This document shows, in pieces, positions 17,223 through 28,272 of a stretch of DNA of 64,000 nt. Under the pieces are notes generated by a model. The model worked only from the letters and a program-made list of their open reading frames with translations, ran no database searches and was not told where the DNA came from. Made by a program: the position numbers and the translations under genes. This DNA is from Sphingomonas suaedae. Lineage in GTDB: Bacteria; Pseudomonadota; Alphaproteobacteria; Sphingomonadales; Sphingomonadaceae. The first letter of the stretch is position 1. The number at the start of each line of letters is the position of its first letter. The stretch is from contig NZ_CP042239.1 of the NCBI RefSeq assembly GCF_007833215.1, positions 1,984,001 to 2,048,000 of the forward strand, read 5' to 3'.

Positions 17223-18244
17223 GCCATGATCCAGGTGGCGCGCGCGGCACGGCGCAGCAGGACAATTCCGGCGATCGCGACGAACGGCACGAGCAGCGGC
17301 GGGAAGCTCGCCCCAAGCACCGCCCCACCAGCGCCGCCGAACAGCAGCATCATGTCGGCGAACCGTTTCGGATAGGCGCGGAAGCTCCACACCCGCAGCG
17401 TCGTGACGATGGCAATCGCGACGATCACCCCCGCAGAGGACCAGAAGGCGTGCGGTGCGCAGAGCAACAGGAGCGGTAACAGGATCGCCGCGTAAGACGC
17501 GGCTGCACGCAGATGCAGCCCCGCGCTACGCCATGCGCCGTGCCCCGACCGAGCCAGGAAGACGACCATTTCGGCATCTACACGGATCAGGGCAAGCATC
17601 GCCAGCGCGACCGACCCCGCTGGAATGGCAAGGCGTAGCGCGGGGTTCCAATGGCTGGGCAGCGCTATCGCGAGCGCGACGCTCGCCAGCGCCGCGACCA
17701 ACGGGGCGACGATCCGCCCGTGCGGGTGACAGGCGAAAACCTGATAGCCACTGACCGCATCGGCTGGCGTCATCCTGCGGAGATCGCGGGGCGGTGGCAC
17801 CGCAGCCGCCCGTGCGAGACGGGTGCGCAACGGAAGCGACGCGGCAGCCAACGCGCCCGCCGCCATCCCGGCGAACATCGCCGGGAAGACCGGCGCACCG
17901 GCCAGCGTCCCGAGACCTGCCAGCACAAGCGCGACGCCGAACAGGGCCGCAGCCCAATAAAACCGCCGCCCGGCCGAATCGATCGCGGCCCACGCAATCA
18001 CCGATTCGCGCGCAAGATGGTCGAGCCGCCGCCGTCCTGCGCGCACGCCAGCCCATCCGGCAACCGCCCCGACAAGCGCTGCCACCCGGTTGTCACGCAA
18101 CGCGGTGGCTGCTTCCGATCCGGTCAATAGCGCCAGCGCCAGCGCAACCATGACGGCGAGCATCAGCCAATCGCGCCAACCGGGCAGCGCCAGCGCGACC
18201 TCGCCCCGCAGCACCGCCCATTCGTGGCGCAACAGCGGGTGCAT
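17219..18244 (-). CDS. ABC transporter membrane subunit (probable)
   Basis: 341 residues with about nine hydrophobic spans, for example residues 25-42 (WLMLAVMVALALALL), 50-65, 90-125 and several near the C-terminus. I do not recognise a named family; the role as permease is inferred from its position between the GntR regulator and the ABC ATPase, coupled to the latter by an ATGA overlap. The start at 18244 (MHPLLRHEWAVL) is typical of ABC-2-like permeases, which often begin with an amphipathic helix. The longer frame from 18316 would overlap the regulator. Confidence 0.72.
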   Translation of the reverse strand: MHPLLRHEWAVLRGEVALALPGWRDWLMLAVMVALALALLTGSEAATALRDNRVAALVGAVAGWAGVRAGRRRLDHLARESVIAWAAIDSAGRRFYWAAALFGVALVLAGLGTLAGAPVFPAMFAGMAAGALAAASLPLRTRLARAAAVPPPRDLRRMTPADAVSGYQVFACHPHGRIVAPLVAALASVALAIALPSHWNPALRLAIPAGSVALAMLALIRVDAEMVVFLARSGHGAWRSAGLHLRAAASYAAILLPLLLLCAPHAFWSSAGVIVAIAIVTTLRVWSFRAYPKRFADMMLLFGGAGGAVLGASFPPLLVPFVAIAGIVLLRRAARATWIMA

Positions 18245-18263
18245 CACATGACGCCCGCCCGGC

Positions 18264-18620
18264 TCAGGCGATCTCGCGGTCCAGCAATTCGTGGGCGCTG
18301 AGGCCCAGCAGCGCAATATGGTCGCGGACCTTGGGCCAATAGCCGGTGAGGAAGCGGTCGCGCTCGGCCAGTTTCAGCCGCTCTACCGCGCCGGGCAGGA
18401 CGAACATGCCGACGCCGCGACGCACCTCGACATAGCCGTCGTCCTGGAAGCTCTGATATGCCTTTGCCACCGTGAGCGGATTGGCCCCATGTTCGGCGGC
18501 AAGCGCCCGCACCGAGGGCAACTGGTCTCCCGCCCGATATTCGCCGCGCAAGATCGCCGTTGCGATGCTGGCGCGCAGCTTCAGATAAACCGGGCTGTCT
18601 TCATGTTCGAGCGCTGTCAT
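18264..18620 (-). CDS. GntR family transcriptional regulator (YtrA-like)
   Basis: 118 residues. A winged helix-turn-helix occupies residues 10-75: PVYLKLRASIATAILRGEY, then AGDQLPSVRALAAEHGANP, LTVAKAYQSFQDDG and VEVRRGVGMFV. Only a short C-terminal tail follows, as in the YtrA subfamily, which usually lies first in an ABC transporter operon and represses it. Here it precedes the permease and ATPase genes with a 19-base gap, matching that arrangement. Confidence 0.93.
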   Translation of the reverse strand: MTALEHEDSPVYLKLRASIATAILRGEYRAGDQLPSVRALAAEHGANPLTVAKAYQSFQDDGYVEVRRGVGMFVLPGAVERLKLAERDRFLTGYWPKVRDHIALLGLSAHELLDREIA

Positions 18621-18672
18621 GCTGCCTTAATACAGCAGGGGGCGCGAAAGTTCCAGCCTTAAGACGGTAACG

Positions 18673-19272
18673 TCAGATACCGTCTGGCGCGGAAGCTACC
18701 CAGTTCGACACGATCGCATCAAGATCGGGACGGGGCCGTTCCTCGAGCGGCCTGGACTGGGTGCCGATGAAGACGAATCCGGCGATACGCTCGGGCGCCG
18801 CGCCGAACAGATCGCGCACCGCATCGCTGAATGCGGCCCAGCCGGTGAGCCAGCTACCGGCGAACCCCATCGCATGGGCGGCATGGAGCAGGTTCATCGT
18901 CGCTGCCCCTGCGGACAATTCCTGTTCCCAGCGCGGAATATGGCTGTCGACACGGGGCGAATAGAGCACGACGACCAGACAGGGAGCCTGGCGCGCGAAC
19001 TGGTCTATCGCCTCGATCTCCAGCCGCCCAGCATCAGGCTTTTCGGCGCGATAGGCATCGATCAGCGCGGCGGCCAACGCGTCGCGCGTCTCCTGCGGCA
19101 CCACCACGAACCGCCAGGGCGCGAGCTTGCCGTGATCGGGCGTGCGCGCAGCGATTTCCAGCATCGTGCGCAGCTGCGCCGCGCCGGGGCCAGGGGCGAT
19201 CAGATCGCGCGCCTTGCCAGAACGGCGGGTGCGGAGGAGCGAAAGCGGCGTGGTGATATCGTTGAAATCCAT
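18673..19272 (-). CDS. Nitroreductase family protein
   Basis: 199 residues, FMN-dependent oxidoreductase fold. The N-terminal FMN-binding segment LLRTRRSGKARDL, the ARTPDHGKLAPWRFVVV region and the C-terminal GFVFIGTQSRPLEERPRPDL match the YdjA-like short nitroreductases. The physiological substrate is unknown. The gene stands alone between the GntR operon and the divergent POT transporter; the 192-base spacer upstream holds a palindrome. Confidence 0.88.
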   Translation of the reverse strand: MDFNDITTPLSLLRTRRSGKARDLIAPGPGAAQLRTMLEIAARTPDHGKLAPWRFVVVPQETRDALAAALIDAYRAEKPDAGRLEIEAIDQFARQAPCLVVVLYSPRVDSHIPRWEQELSAGAATMNLLHAAHAMGFAGSWLTGWAAFSDAVRDLFGAAPERIAGFVFIGTQSRPLEERPRPDLDAIVSNWVASAPDGI

Positions 19273-19358
19273 GCGCGCCCGTTAGCCGCTTCGTCAGGGC
19301 AGGCCAAGCCAGATTGCGAACGGTTCGCAAATTGTGCGTCGTTCATCGACGGTTACCG

Positions 19359-19380
19359 ATGTGACAATCACACTTCACAT
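19359..19380. promoter_or_regulatory. Palindromic site in the nitroreductase-POT spacer
   Basis: The 192-base divergent spacer contains ATGTGA, ten bases, then TCACAT, and within it a tighter TGTGA-N3-TCACA. The half-sites resemble CRP/FNR-family recognition sequence, but the 10-base and 3-base spacings differ from the consensus N6. It is a candidate operator only. Confidence 0.3.
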
Positions 19381-19464
19381 GCGGGTTTTCGCCGCTAGTC
19401 TTCCGCCCAGCCATCGGCCCCGCACGAACGGGGCCGGACGACAGATCGAAAAAGGGGTTCGACC

Positions 19465-21096
19465 TTGCCGCATTTCAAAGACATGGCCCTGTGGGCCGAG
19501 GCCGAGTGGATCGCCGTCATCGCGACGGTTCTGCTCTTCGCCTTCCTCGCCGCCGGGGCGATGATCGCCTTCAGCAAAAAACCGGAATTCGCGGGCCATC
19601 CCAAGGGCCTGTACATGTTGTTCTTCGCCGAGATGTGGGAGCGTTTTTCCTATTACGGAATGCGCGCCATCCTGATCTTCTACCTGACCCAGCACTGGCT
19701 GTTCAGCGACGGCAAGTCGAACCTGATCTATGGGGCCTATACCTCGCTGGTGTATATCACCCCGGTGCTCGGCGGCTATCTTGCCGACCGCTACCTTGGG
19801 CAACGCAAGGCGGTGCTGTTCGGCGGCCTGCTGCTCGCCGCAGGCCATACGCTGATGGCGGTCGAGGGCACGGGCGGCCAGAATGACCCGACGATCAACG
19901 TCTTCTGGGCGGCGCTCGCCTTCATCATCGTCGGCTCGGGCTTCCTGAAGGCCAATATCTCGGTGATGGTCGGCCAGCTTTACAACCTCACCGATCCGCG
20001 TCGCGACGCGGCCTATACGATCTTCTATATGGGCATCAATGTCGGTGCCGCGCTGGGCACCATCATGGTCGCCTATCTCGGCCAGACGATCGGCTGGGGC
20101 TATGGCTTCGGCCTCGCCGGGATCGGGATGCTCGCGGGCCTGATCGTGTTCGTACTGGGCAAGGCATCGCTCAAGGGTGCGGGCGAAGCACCGGCGCCGC
20201 TGGCCCGTTCGAAGGAAATACTGCTCTATGGTGTCGGCCTCGCCTCGGTCGCGGTGATCTGGGCGCTGGTCCAGTATCAGGATGTGATCCAGACGCTGCT
20301 CGCCATTTCGGGCGTCGCACTGCTGGGCTATGTGCTTTACGAGAGCTTCAAGCTGCCCAAGGAACCGCGCGAGCGGATGTTCGCAATCCTGTTCCTGATC
20401 TCGCTCAACCCGATCTTCTGGGGCCTGTTCGAACAGGCGGGCGGGTCGATGAACCTGTTCACCAACGAATTCGTCGATCGCGGCGGGGTGCCTGCGGGCA
20501 TCTTCCAGTCGATCAACCCGATCTACATCATCCTGCTCGCCCCGCTGTTCGCGGGCCTGTGGCAGTGGCTGGCCAAGCGCGGCAAGGAGCCGTCGGCACC
20601 CGCCAAATTCGGCATCGCGCTGTTGCAGATGGGCTTCGCCAATCTGGTGCTGGTGTTCGGCGCGCGCGCCTGGGGCATCGAGTTGATGACCCCGGTGTTC
20701 CTCGTCTTCGCCTATTATCTCTTCGCCACCACCGCAGAGCTGTGCCTCTCGCCGGTCGGGCTGTCGGCGATGAACCGGCTTGCGCCGAAATTCCTCGCCT
20801 CGCTCATCATGGGCGCATGGTTCTACATGACCGCGGTCGGCAATTTCGTCGCGGGCAAGATCGGCGAGGCAACCGGCGGCCATGACGGCGAGATGACCAA
20901 GACCGGCCTGCTCGAAATCTATGGCCTGTTCGGCTGGATCACGATCGGGATCGGCGTCGCCGTGCTCGTCGTCAGCCCGCTGGTCAAGCGCTGGATGCAT
21001 CTCGATACGCTGCGCGACGAGGGCGATCTTGCCGGTCAGGCGGAGCTCGCCGAGCCGCAGGCGCCGGGCGTGCATCTCGACGACGAAAAGCGCTGA
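19465..21096 (+). CDS. Proton-dependent oligopeptide transporter (POT/PTR family)
   Basis: 543 residues with about 12-14 membrane helices; imports di- and tripeptides with protons. The family signature FFAEMWERFSYYGMRAIL (ExxER type) is at about residues 52-69, and later NPIFWGLFEQAGGSMNLF matches the second POT signature region. The TTG at 19465 is taken as the start because AAAGGGG lies 8 bases upstream; an in-frame ATG six codons later is an alternative. nnrU follows after 21 bases. Confidence 0.93.
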   Translation: MPHFKDMALWAEAEWIAVIATVLLFAFLAAGAMIAFSKKPEFAGHPKGLYMLFFAEMWERFSYYGMRAILIFYLTQHWLFSDGKSNLIYGAYTSLVYITPVLGGYLADRYLGQRKAVLFGGLLLAAGHTLMAVEGTGGQNDPTINVFWAALAFIIVGSGFLKANISVMVGQLYNLTDPRRDAAYTIFYMGINVGAALGTIMVAYLGQTIGWGYGFGLAGIGMLAGLIVFVLGKASLKGAGEAPAPLARSKEILLYGVGLASVAVIWALVQYQDVIQTLLAISGVALLGYVLYESFKLPKEPRERMFAILFLISLNPIFWGLFEQAGGSMNLFTNEFVDRGGVPAGIFQSINPIYIILLAPLFAGLWQWLAKRGKEPSAPAKFGIALLQMGFANLVLVFGARAWGIELMTPVFLVFAYYLFATTAELCLSPVGLSAMNRLAPKFLASLIMGAWFYMTAVGNFVAGKIGEATGGHDGEMTKTGLLEIYGLFGWITIGIGVAVLVVSPLVKRWMHLDTLRDEGDLAGQAELAEPQAPGVHLDDEKR

Positions 21097-21117
21097 CATC
21101 GTGGATGGAGGCAGGAA

Positions 21118-21810
21118 ATGGGTGAACTGATCGCGGCCTGTATTGCGTTTCTGGGCACCCATTTCCTCCTCTCCCACCCGCTTCGAAAGCCGCTGGTCGA
21201 CGCTGTCGGCGAGCGGCTTTTTCTTGGCATCTATTCGCTGGTCGCCTTCGCGACATTGGGCTGGATGGCGCATGTCTATGGGCGGATGCCGGACGAGACG
21301 CCGCTCTGGACAGTAGGCGATGGCATCTGGGGCTTTGCCAGCGCGATCATGCTGCTCGCATCGGTGCTGCTGATCGGATCGCTGATCGGCAACCCGGCGC
21401 TGCCCGACCCCACCGGCAAGCCCAAGGCGGTGCCGCGTCCGCGCGGCGTGTTTGCGATCACGCGGCATCCGATGATGTGGAGCTTCGGCCTGTGGACCCT
21501 CGCCCACATCCTCGTCTTTCCCCAGCCTGCGCAGATTGTGCTGGCGGCCAGTATCGGTCTGCTCGCGCTGGTCGGCGCCATGTTTCAGGATCGCAAGAAA
21601 GCGAAACTTCAGCCCGATTTCTGGCCGCGCTGGCAGGCGGTGACGAGCTACTGGCCCTTCGTGGCAATCGCGCAGGGTCGGGCGCAGGGCGCGGCGGCGT
21701 GGCCGGGAACGGTCGCGATTGTCGGGGGCACGCTGTTATGGCTGGGTGCGACCTGGGCACATTTGCCGCTGGCTGGCATGGCGGCGGGCATCTGGCGGTG
21801 GCTAGCCTAG
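21118..21810 (+). CDS. NnrU family membrane protein
   Basis: 230 residues, about six membrane spans. The family features [15 protein letters not shown] at the N-terminus and [20 protein letters not shown] in the middle are clear. NnrU proteins are named from denitrification clusters and are related to isoprenylcysteine methyltransferase-like membrane proteins; no denitrification genes lie here, so the role is unknown. The ATG has GGAGGCAGGAA upstream. The stop region overlaps the end of the convergent macro-domain gene by 9 bases. Confidence 0.88.
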   Translation: MGELIAACIAFLGTHFLLSHPLRKPLVDAVGERLFLGIYSLVAFATLGWMAHVYGRMPDETPLWTVGDGIWGFASAIMLLASVLLIGSLIGNPALPDPTGKPKAVPRPRGVFAITRHPMMWSFGLWTLAHILVFPQPAQIVLAASIGLLALVGAMFQDRKKAKLQPDFWPRWQAVTSYWPFVAIAQGRAQGAAAWPGTVAIVGGTLLWLGATWAHLPLAGMAAGIWRWLA

Positions 21811-22308
21811 CGCCGTTTCGTATCCGGCCCTGATCTCCGCGCCGAACGCCACCAGCATCACATCGAGTTCGGGCCGTACCGCCAGCGCCGTGCGGGATTC
21901 GCGCACCGCGATCTCAGCCGCGCGATCGACCGGGAAGCGATAGACGCCGCAGCTGATCGCGGGGAAAGCGATGCTGCGTACGTCCTGTTCCGCCGCGATC
22001 TCGAAGCAGCGCCGATAGCAGCTGGCGAGCAGGTCCGGTTCGCGGTTTGTCCCGTCCCGCCACACGGGTCCGACGGTATGGATGATATAGCGTGCGGGAA
22101 GCCGGTGGCCCCCGGTCAGCTTGGCGTCCCCGGTGCGACAGCCGCCGAGCGCGTAGAGCATGCGGCATTCCTCCAGCAGGCCCGGTCCGGCCGCACGGTG
22201 GATCGCGCCATCGACACCGCCCCCGCCGAGCAGCGAGGAGTTCGCCGCGTTGACAATCGCGTCGGCTTCGATCCGCGTAATATCCCCTTCGATCAAGGTA
22301 ATAGGCAT
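21802..22308 (-). CDS. Macro-domain O-acetyl-ADP-ribose deacetylase-like protein
   Basis: 168 residues consisting of one macro domain of the YmdB/MacroD type. The ADP-ribose-binding motif is [20 protein letters not shown] followed by [14 protein letters not shown]. The second loop is [18 protein letters not shown]. Such enzymes remove O-acetyl-ADP-ribose or mono-ADP-ribosyl groups. No partner ADP-ribosyltransferase lies nearby, so a housekeeping role is more likely than a toxin-antitoxin role. Confidence 0.93.
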   Translation of the reverse strand: MPITLIEGDITRIEADAIVNAANSSLLGGGGVDGAIHRAAGPGLLEECRMLYALGGCRTGDAKLTGGHRLPARYIIHTVGPVWRDGTNREPDLLASCYRRCFEIAAEQDVRSIAFPAISCGVYRFPVDRAAEIAVRESRTALAVRPELDVMLVAFGAEIRAGYETALG

Positions 22309-22476
22309 GGGATACAGGTCGCGCTTCCCGGCCGGTCGGTCAAGCGCGTCCGGCCCGTCACACCGTAAAAAATCGGCGATGCAACCTTATCGTTTCGTCA
22401 GTGTTCCGACGCGATGCTTACAATTTGCGACACTATTTCAGTGGACGCCCGGACGCCCGCCGCCCATTTTCGGGGG

Positions 22477-23967
22477 ATGATGTATCGCCCGATCCTGATC
22501 CTGAGCCTGGCCGCGCTGCCGCTCGCCGGTTGCGCGGCGGGGCCGGATTATTCGCCGAGCACCGCGTCGCAACTCGGCGTGCCACCCGCCTATTCGGTTG
22601 CGGCGGACCAGCAGGCGCAGGCCGATCTGCAACGCTGGTGGACCGCGTTCGACGATCCGATGCTGAGCGGGCTGGTCGAACAGGCGGCGACTCGCAATCT
22701 CGATGTCGCGCAGGCGGTGGCCCGGTTGCGTCAGGCACGTGAGGCGCTGGTCGTATCGCGTGCGTCGCTGCTCCCATCGGTGAGTGCGGGCGGCAGCGCG
22801 TCGCGCAGCGAACCGATCCGCGGCGCGACGACGACAACCACCCTGCCCGATGGCACGGTGACCAGCTTCACCCAGGGAGGCAGCTCGTCCTTCTCGCTCG
22901 GCGCCGACGCCAGTTATCAGCTCGATCTGTTCGGTGGGGTCCGGCGCGGGGTCGAGGCGAGCCAGGCGCAGCTTGAGGCGTCGGGCTATAGCTATGCCTC
23001 GGTGCTGATCTCGACCCAGGGGGAGATTGCGCGCAACTATATTCTCGCCCGTGCGGCACAGGCGCAGCTGGCCTCCGCGCGAGAAAGCCTGACGATTCAG
23101 GACGACAATCTGGAAATTGCCGGCTTCCGCGTGCAGGCGGGCCTCGTATCCTCGCTCGATCAGGAACAGGCGCGCGCCAACCGGGCGCAGACCGCTGCGT
23201 CAATCCCCTCGATCGAGGCAAGCTATAACAGCGCCGTTTCGCGGCTCGGCGTGCTGACCGGTCGCGCACCGGGTGCGTTGAAGGCGGAGATGGAGGCGGT
23301 GCGTCCGATTCCGCAGGGGCCTGAAAGCATCGCCATCGGCATCCCCGCCGATACGCTGCGCCAGCGGCCCGACATCCGCGTCGCCGAACGCAACCTCGCC
23401 ACCGCCGTCGCGCAGATCGGCGTGTCGGAGGCGCAGCTCTATCCGCAGCTTTCGCTGGGTGGGAGCATCGACGCCGGTTCGGGCGCCATCTCGAGCATTT
23501 TCGACGCCATCACCGGGCGGATCTTCGCGAGCCTTGCCCAGACGATTTTCGATGCCGGGCGCGGACGCGCGCAGGTGCGATCGGCGCAGGCGGCGGCGGA
23601 GGGTGCGCTCTACGCCTATAAGCAGGCAGTGCTGACTGGCATTGAGGATGTGGAGAATGCCGTCGTCGCACTCCGGACGGCGCAGGCCCGTGAGCGTGAG
23701 TTCCTCGTCGCACTCGATGCCGCCAACAACAGCGCCATCCTTTCGCGCAGTTCCTATCGCGCGGGACTCGCCGATTTCCTGACCTTGAGCCAGTCCGAAG
23801 CCTCGCTGATCTCGGCGCGCAACGGCATCAATCAGGCACGCGCCGACAAGGCGTCGGCGCTGATCCAGCTCTATCTCGCGCTCGGCGGCGGCTGGGATGC
23901 CTCCGCCGTTCCAACGCCAGAGGGCGTCCCTGCCCCCGCCCCCGTAACCACGACCGGAAATGATTGA
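22477..23967 (+). CDS. Outer-membrane efflux lipoprotein (NodT/OprM family)
   Basis: 496 residues; the outer-membrane channel of a tripartite exporter. The N-terminus MMYRPILILSLAALPLAGC is a lipoprotein signal ending in a lipobox Cys. Two RND-OMF repeats follow, with ARNYILARAAQAQLASARES and the conserved RPDIRVAERNLATAVAQIGV. ATGs at 22477 and 22480 lie right after a G-rich ribosome-site-like run; the longer frame to 22414 would put the lipobox too far inside. It begins a four-gene operon with the adaptor, ATPase and permease. Confidence 0.93.
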   Translation: MMYRPILILSLAALPLAGCAAGPDYSPSTASQLGVPPAYSVAADQQAQADLQRWWTAFDDPMLSGLVEQAATRNLDVAQAVARLRQAREALVVSRASLLPSVSAGGSASRSEPIRGATTTTTLPDGTVTSFTQGGSSSFSLGADASYQLDLFGGVRRGVEASQAQLEASGYSYASVLISTQGEIARNYILARAAQAQLASARESLTIQDDNLEIAGFRVQAGLVSSLDQEQARANRAQTAASIPSIEASYNSAVSRLGVLTGRAPGALKAEMEAVRPIPQGPESIAIGIPADTLRQRPDIRVAERNLATAVAQIGVSEAQLYPQLSLGGSIDAGSGAISSIFDAITGRIFASLAQTIFDAGRGRAQVRSAQAAAEGALYAYKQAVLTGIEDVENAVVALRTAQAREREFLVALDAANNSAILSRSSYRAGLADFLTLSQSEASLISARNGINQARADKASALIQLYLALGGGWDASAVPTPEGVPAPAPVTTTGND

Positions 23968-25349
23968 TGGCCGACGCGACCAACCCCAAGCTTGACGAAT
24001 TTCTGGGCGGCAAGACGACCCCCGCCTGGCGGCGCCATGCCAAATGGATCGTGCTGACGCTGGTCGTCGTCGCAGTGATATTCGGTCTGTGGCGAACCTT
24101 TGGCGGCGGCGAGCAAACCGGCTATTCCAGCCAGCCGGTACAGCGTGGATCGCTGACCGTCACCGTCTCCGCGACCGGCAAGCTGGCGCCCACCAACCAG
24201 GTGCAGGTCGGTTCCGAACTTTCGGGCCTCATTACGCGCGTGCTGGTCGATGTGAATGATCGGGTCACGGCGGGTCAGTCGCTGGCGCTGATCGACCCCG
24301 AGCGGCTCGACGATGCGATCACCCAGGCGCGCGCATCGGTTTCCGCCGCGCAGGCGACGGTTGCGCAGAACCAGGCAACGCTGACCGAGGCACGCAGCCA
24401 GCTTGCGCGGTTCGAAGAGGTCAGCCGCCTGTCCGGCGGCCGCGTTCCCGCCAAGACCGAGATGGACAATGCCCGCGCCGCAGTGGCCCGCGCAGCCGCG
24501 ACGCTGCGCGCCAGCCAGGCGCAGGTCACGTCGCAACAGGCGGCGTTGCGTTCGGCGGTGACCCAGCGAAACAAGGCGATCATCCGCTCGCCCGTAAACG
24601 GCGTCGTGCTCGCGCGGCAGGTCGAGCCCGGCCAGACGGTCGCGGCATCGTTCAACACCCCGACCCTGTTCGTGATCGCCGAGGATCTGGGCGCGATGGA
24701 GCTGGAGGTCGCGATCGACGAGGCCGATGTCGGCCAGGTCAAGGACGGCCAGAAAGCCACCTTCACCGTCGATGCCTTTCCCGGCGAAACCTTCCCCGCG
24801 ACGATCCAGCGCGTCGATGTCGGTTCGAACCTCTCAGCACAGACGACCTCCAGTTCGACGACCAGCACGACGAGCGCGCAGGTCGTGTCCTACGGCGCAA
24901 CGCTGTCGGTCGCCAACCCGGAACAGAAACTACGCCCGGGGATGACCGCGACGGCGGAGATCATCACGCTGCAAAAGGACAATGTGCTGCTCGTTCCCAA
25001 TTCCGCGTTGCGTTTCACCCCCAGCGCGGGCGGCCAGGAAGCGGCAAAAAGCGGCGGCATGGCAGGCGCGCTGGTGCCCAGCCGCCGACGCCGGGGCGGC
25101 GAAAACGAGAAGAGCGCGACGATCCAGCGCGGCGCGAAGCAGACGGTCTATGTAAAGGGCGAGGACGGCCAGCCCCGGGCGGTCGAAGTGACCACTGGCG
25201 ACACCAATGGGCAGGTCACGGAGGTCCTGTCGGGTGGCCTGAAGCCCGGCATGGAGGTCATCACCGGCCAGTTTTCCGGCGATGCCCCGGCCAGCGGCCA
25301 GCGCAGCGGCGGTAGCGGCCAACGCAAGGCGGGAGGCACGGGTGGCTGA
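23967..25349 (+). CDS. Periplasmic adaptor subunit (HlyD/MacA-like)
   Basis: 460 residues. One membrane anchor at about residues 25-44 (WIVLTLVVVAVIFGLW) is followed by a lipoyl/hairpin module (VSATGKLAPTNQVQVGSELS) and a long alpha-helical hairpin rich in A/Q/R. A C-terminal beta-barrel follows. Between about residues 352 and 386 there is a Gly/Arg-rich insert (KSGGMAGALVPSRRRRGG), seen in some MacA relatives. The ATG overlaps the NodT stop (TGATG), so the two are translationally coupled. It links the inner-membrane MacB-like pair to the outer-membrane channel. Confidence 0.93.
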   Translation: MADATNPKLDEFLGGKTTPAWRRHAKWIVLTLVVVAVIFGLWRTFGGGEQTGYSSQPVQRGSLTVTVSATGKLAPTNQVQVGSELSGLITRVLVDVNDRVTAGQSLALIDPERLDDAITQARASVSAAQATVAQNQATLTEARSQLARFEEVSRLSGGRVPAKTEMDNARAAVARAAATLRASQAQVTSQQAALRSAVTQRNKAIIRSPVNGVVLARQVEPGQTVAASFNTPTLFVIAEDLGAMELEVAIDEADVGQVKDGQKATFTVDAFPGETFPATIQRVDVGSNLSAQTTSSSTTSTTSAQVVSYGATLSVANPEQKLRPGMTATAEIITLQKDNVLLVPNSALRFTPSAGGQEAAKSGGMAGALVPSRRRRGGENEKSATIQRGAKQTVYVKGEDGQPRAVEVTTGDTNGQVTEVLSGGLKPGMEVITGQFSGDAPASGQRSGGSGQRKAGGTGG

Positions 25350-26057
25350 TCGCGATCCGATCATCCGCTTGCGCGGGGTCACCAAAACCTATGGCGAGGG
25401 GCCGACCGCCTTTCAGGCGCTGAAGGGGATCGACCTCGACATCGAACAGGGCGATTTCGTCGCGGTGATGGGTCCGTCGGGTTCGGGCAAGTCGACGACG
25501 ATGAACATCCTCGGCTGTCTGGACGTGCCGACCGCGGGCGAGTTCCTGTTCAAGAATGTCCATGTCGAAGCGCTCGACCGCGACCAGCGCGCGTTGCTGC
25601 GCCGCCGCTATCTCGGCTTCGTGTTCCAGGGATTCAACCTGCTCAGCCGCACCAGCGCGCTCGAGAATGTCGAGCTGCCCCTGCTCTATCGTGGCGAGGA
25701 CAAGAAGGCCCGCCATATGCTGGGCATGGCGGCGCTGGAAAAGGTCGGGCTCGACCAGTGGTGGGACCATACTCCCGCCGAATTGTCGGGCGGACAGCAA
25801 CAGCGCGTTGCGATCGCCCGCGCGATCGTCACCAGCCCGGCGGTGCTGCTCGCCGACGAGCCGACCGGCAATCTCGATTCGGAGCGGTCGGTGGAGATCA
25901 TGGAATTGCTGACCGGCCTCAACAAGGACAGCGGTATCACCGTGCTGATGGTGACGCATGAGTCCGAAATGGCAGCCTTCGCGCGGACCATCGTCCATTT
26001 CAAGGACGGGCTGGTCGAGCGCATCGAAACCGGCCTGCGCGCAGGGGTTCCCGCCTG

Positions 26058-26058
<1 letters not shown>
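25342..26058 (+). CDS. ABC transporter ATP-binding protein (MacB/LolD type)
   Basis: 238 residues. Walker A is [16 protein letters not shown], the signature is [16 protein letters not shown], and Walker B is [14 protein letters not shown], the exact pattern of the LolD/MacB/FtsE class. The GTG start at 25342 is chosen because GGGAGG lies upstream and homology begins at [13 protein letters not shown]; it overlaps the adaptor stop by 8 bases. The stop overlaps the permease start (TGATG). Unlike E. coli MacB, ATPase and permease are separate polypeptides. Confidence 0.95.
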
Positions 26059-27266
<1,208 letters not shown>

Positions 27267-27270
27267 GCCA

Positions 27271-27410
27271 TTCCTCCCCTGCGTAGCAGGGGAGGGGGAC
27301 CGCTCGCGAAGCGAGTGGTAGAGGGGCGGCCGCGCAGACGGCCGAACCCAGTTCGGCAAAAATTCCGCGCTCTGCGGGGCGGCCCCTCCACCAGCACGCT
27401 GGGGGAGGAT
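27271..27410. repeat. Nested palindromic intergenic repeat, copy 2
   Basis: The spacer between convergent macB and EamA genes contains hairpins CCTCCCCTGCGTAGCAGGGG, CGCTCGCGAAGCGAG, GGCCGCGCAGACGGCC and CCGAACCCAGTTCGG, enclosed by arms GAGGGGCGGCC and GGCCCCTC. It shares the GGGGAGGGGGACCGC start and the GGGGGAGGA-type end with the element at 6201-6348. Both look like members of one non-coding repeat family. Confidence 0.72.
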
Positions 27411-27414
27411 TGCT

Positions 27415-28272
27415 TCACCCGAATTGCAACAGCACCAGCCCCGCCGCCAGCATCAGCGCCGCGACGATGCGCCGCGCACCGAATCCTTCGCCCAGAAAGC
27501 GGTTCCCCATCAACGCGGCCCAGACGACAGAGGTCTCGCGCAGCGCCGACACCTTCGCCACCTCCATCAGCGAAAAGGCATAGAGCGCCGATCCGAAGGA
27601 GATGCTGGACAATGCGCCTGCCGCCGCACCATGGCGCCAGGTCGCCCGGACCGCGCGGCCCAGTTCGCGACGCCGGAATAGCAGCGCGGTGGTCGTGATC
27701 GGCACCGCGTCGAGCATGAATAACCAGACGATATAGGTGAAGGGGCCTGGCGCCAGCCGAACGCCGCGCGCGTCGGCCATATTGTAGAGGGCGATCCCGA
27801 CCGCCGTTGCAAAGGCCCAGCAGAGCGCGACCTTGTCCGGATGCGCCGCGAACGTAACGCCGCGCGCGGGAAGGACGAACAGGATCACCGCCCCGGTCGC
27901 GACCAGCAATCCGAGCCAGCCGATCACGGAAAGATGTTCGCGCAGCACCAGCATCGCGAAGCCCGCAGTGAGCAGCGGCGCAACACCGCGCATGATCGGA
28001 AAGACCAGGCTGAGATCGCCCCGCTGCATCGCGCGGATCAGGCAGAGTTGATAGGCGAAATGCGCTGGCACCGACCAGGCGAGCGCCGCCCAGGTGGCGC
28101 TGTCGGGAAAGGGCACGATCAGCGCGAAGGGCGCGATCACCACTGCGGCGCTGCCCGAGAGAATGGCGCGCGCGACCAGAATATCGTGCCCCCGCTTCAC
28201 CGCCATATTGGCGAGGGCAAGGGTGAGAGCGGAGATCAGGCCGAGGGCGATTGCAAGGCTTTGCTCACCCAT
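27415..28272 (-). CDS. EamA (DMT superfamily) transporter
   Basis: 285 residues with ten predicted membrane helices in two five-helix repeats, starting LAIALGLISALTLALANMAV and with the second repeat near DKVALCWAFATAVGIALYN. This is the 10-TMS drug/metabolite transporter fold; the substrate is unknown. Its 3' end abuts the palindromic repeat shared with the efflux operon, and its start at 28272 overlaps the MobA-like stop region by 8 bases, so it is likely cotranscribed with the xdhC-mobA pair. Confidence 0.9.
   Translation of the reverse strand: MGEQSLAIALGLISALTLALANMAVKRGHDILVARAILSGSAAVVIAPFALIVPFPDSATWAALAWSVPAHFAYQLCLIRAMQRGDLSLVFPIMRGVAPLLTAGFAMLVLREHLSVIGWLGLLVATGAVILFVLPARGVTFAAHPDKVALCWAFATAVGIALYNMADARGVRLAPGPFTYIVWLFMLDAVPITTTALLFRRRELGRAVRATWRHGAAAGALSSISFGSALYAFSLMEVAKVSALRETSVVWAALMGNRFLGEGFGARRIVAALMLAAGLVLLQFG

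Noticed and set aside
19375..21507. Minus-strand frame of about 710 codons opposite the POT transporter
   Set aside because: No recognisable domain; a GC-bias shadow of a clear POT gene.
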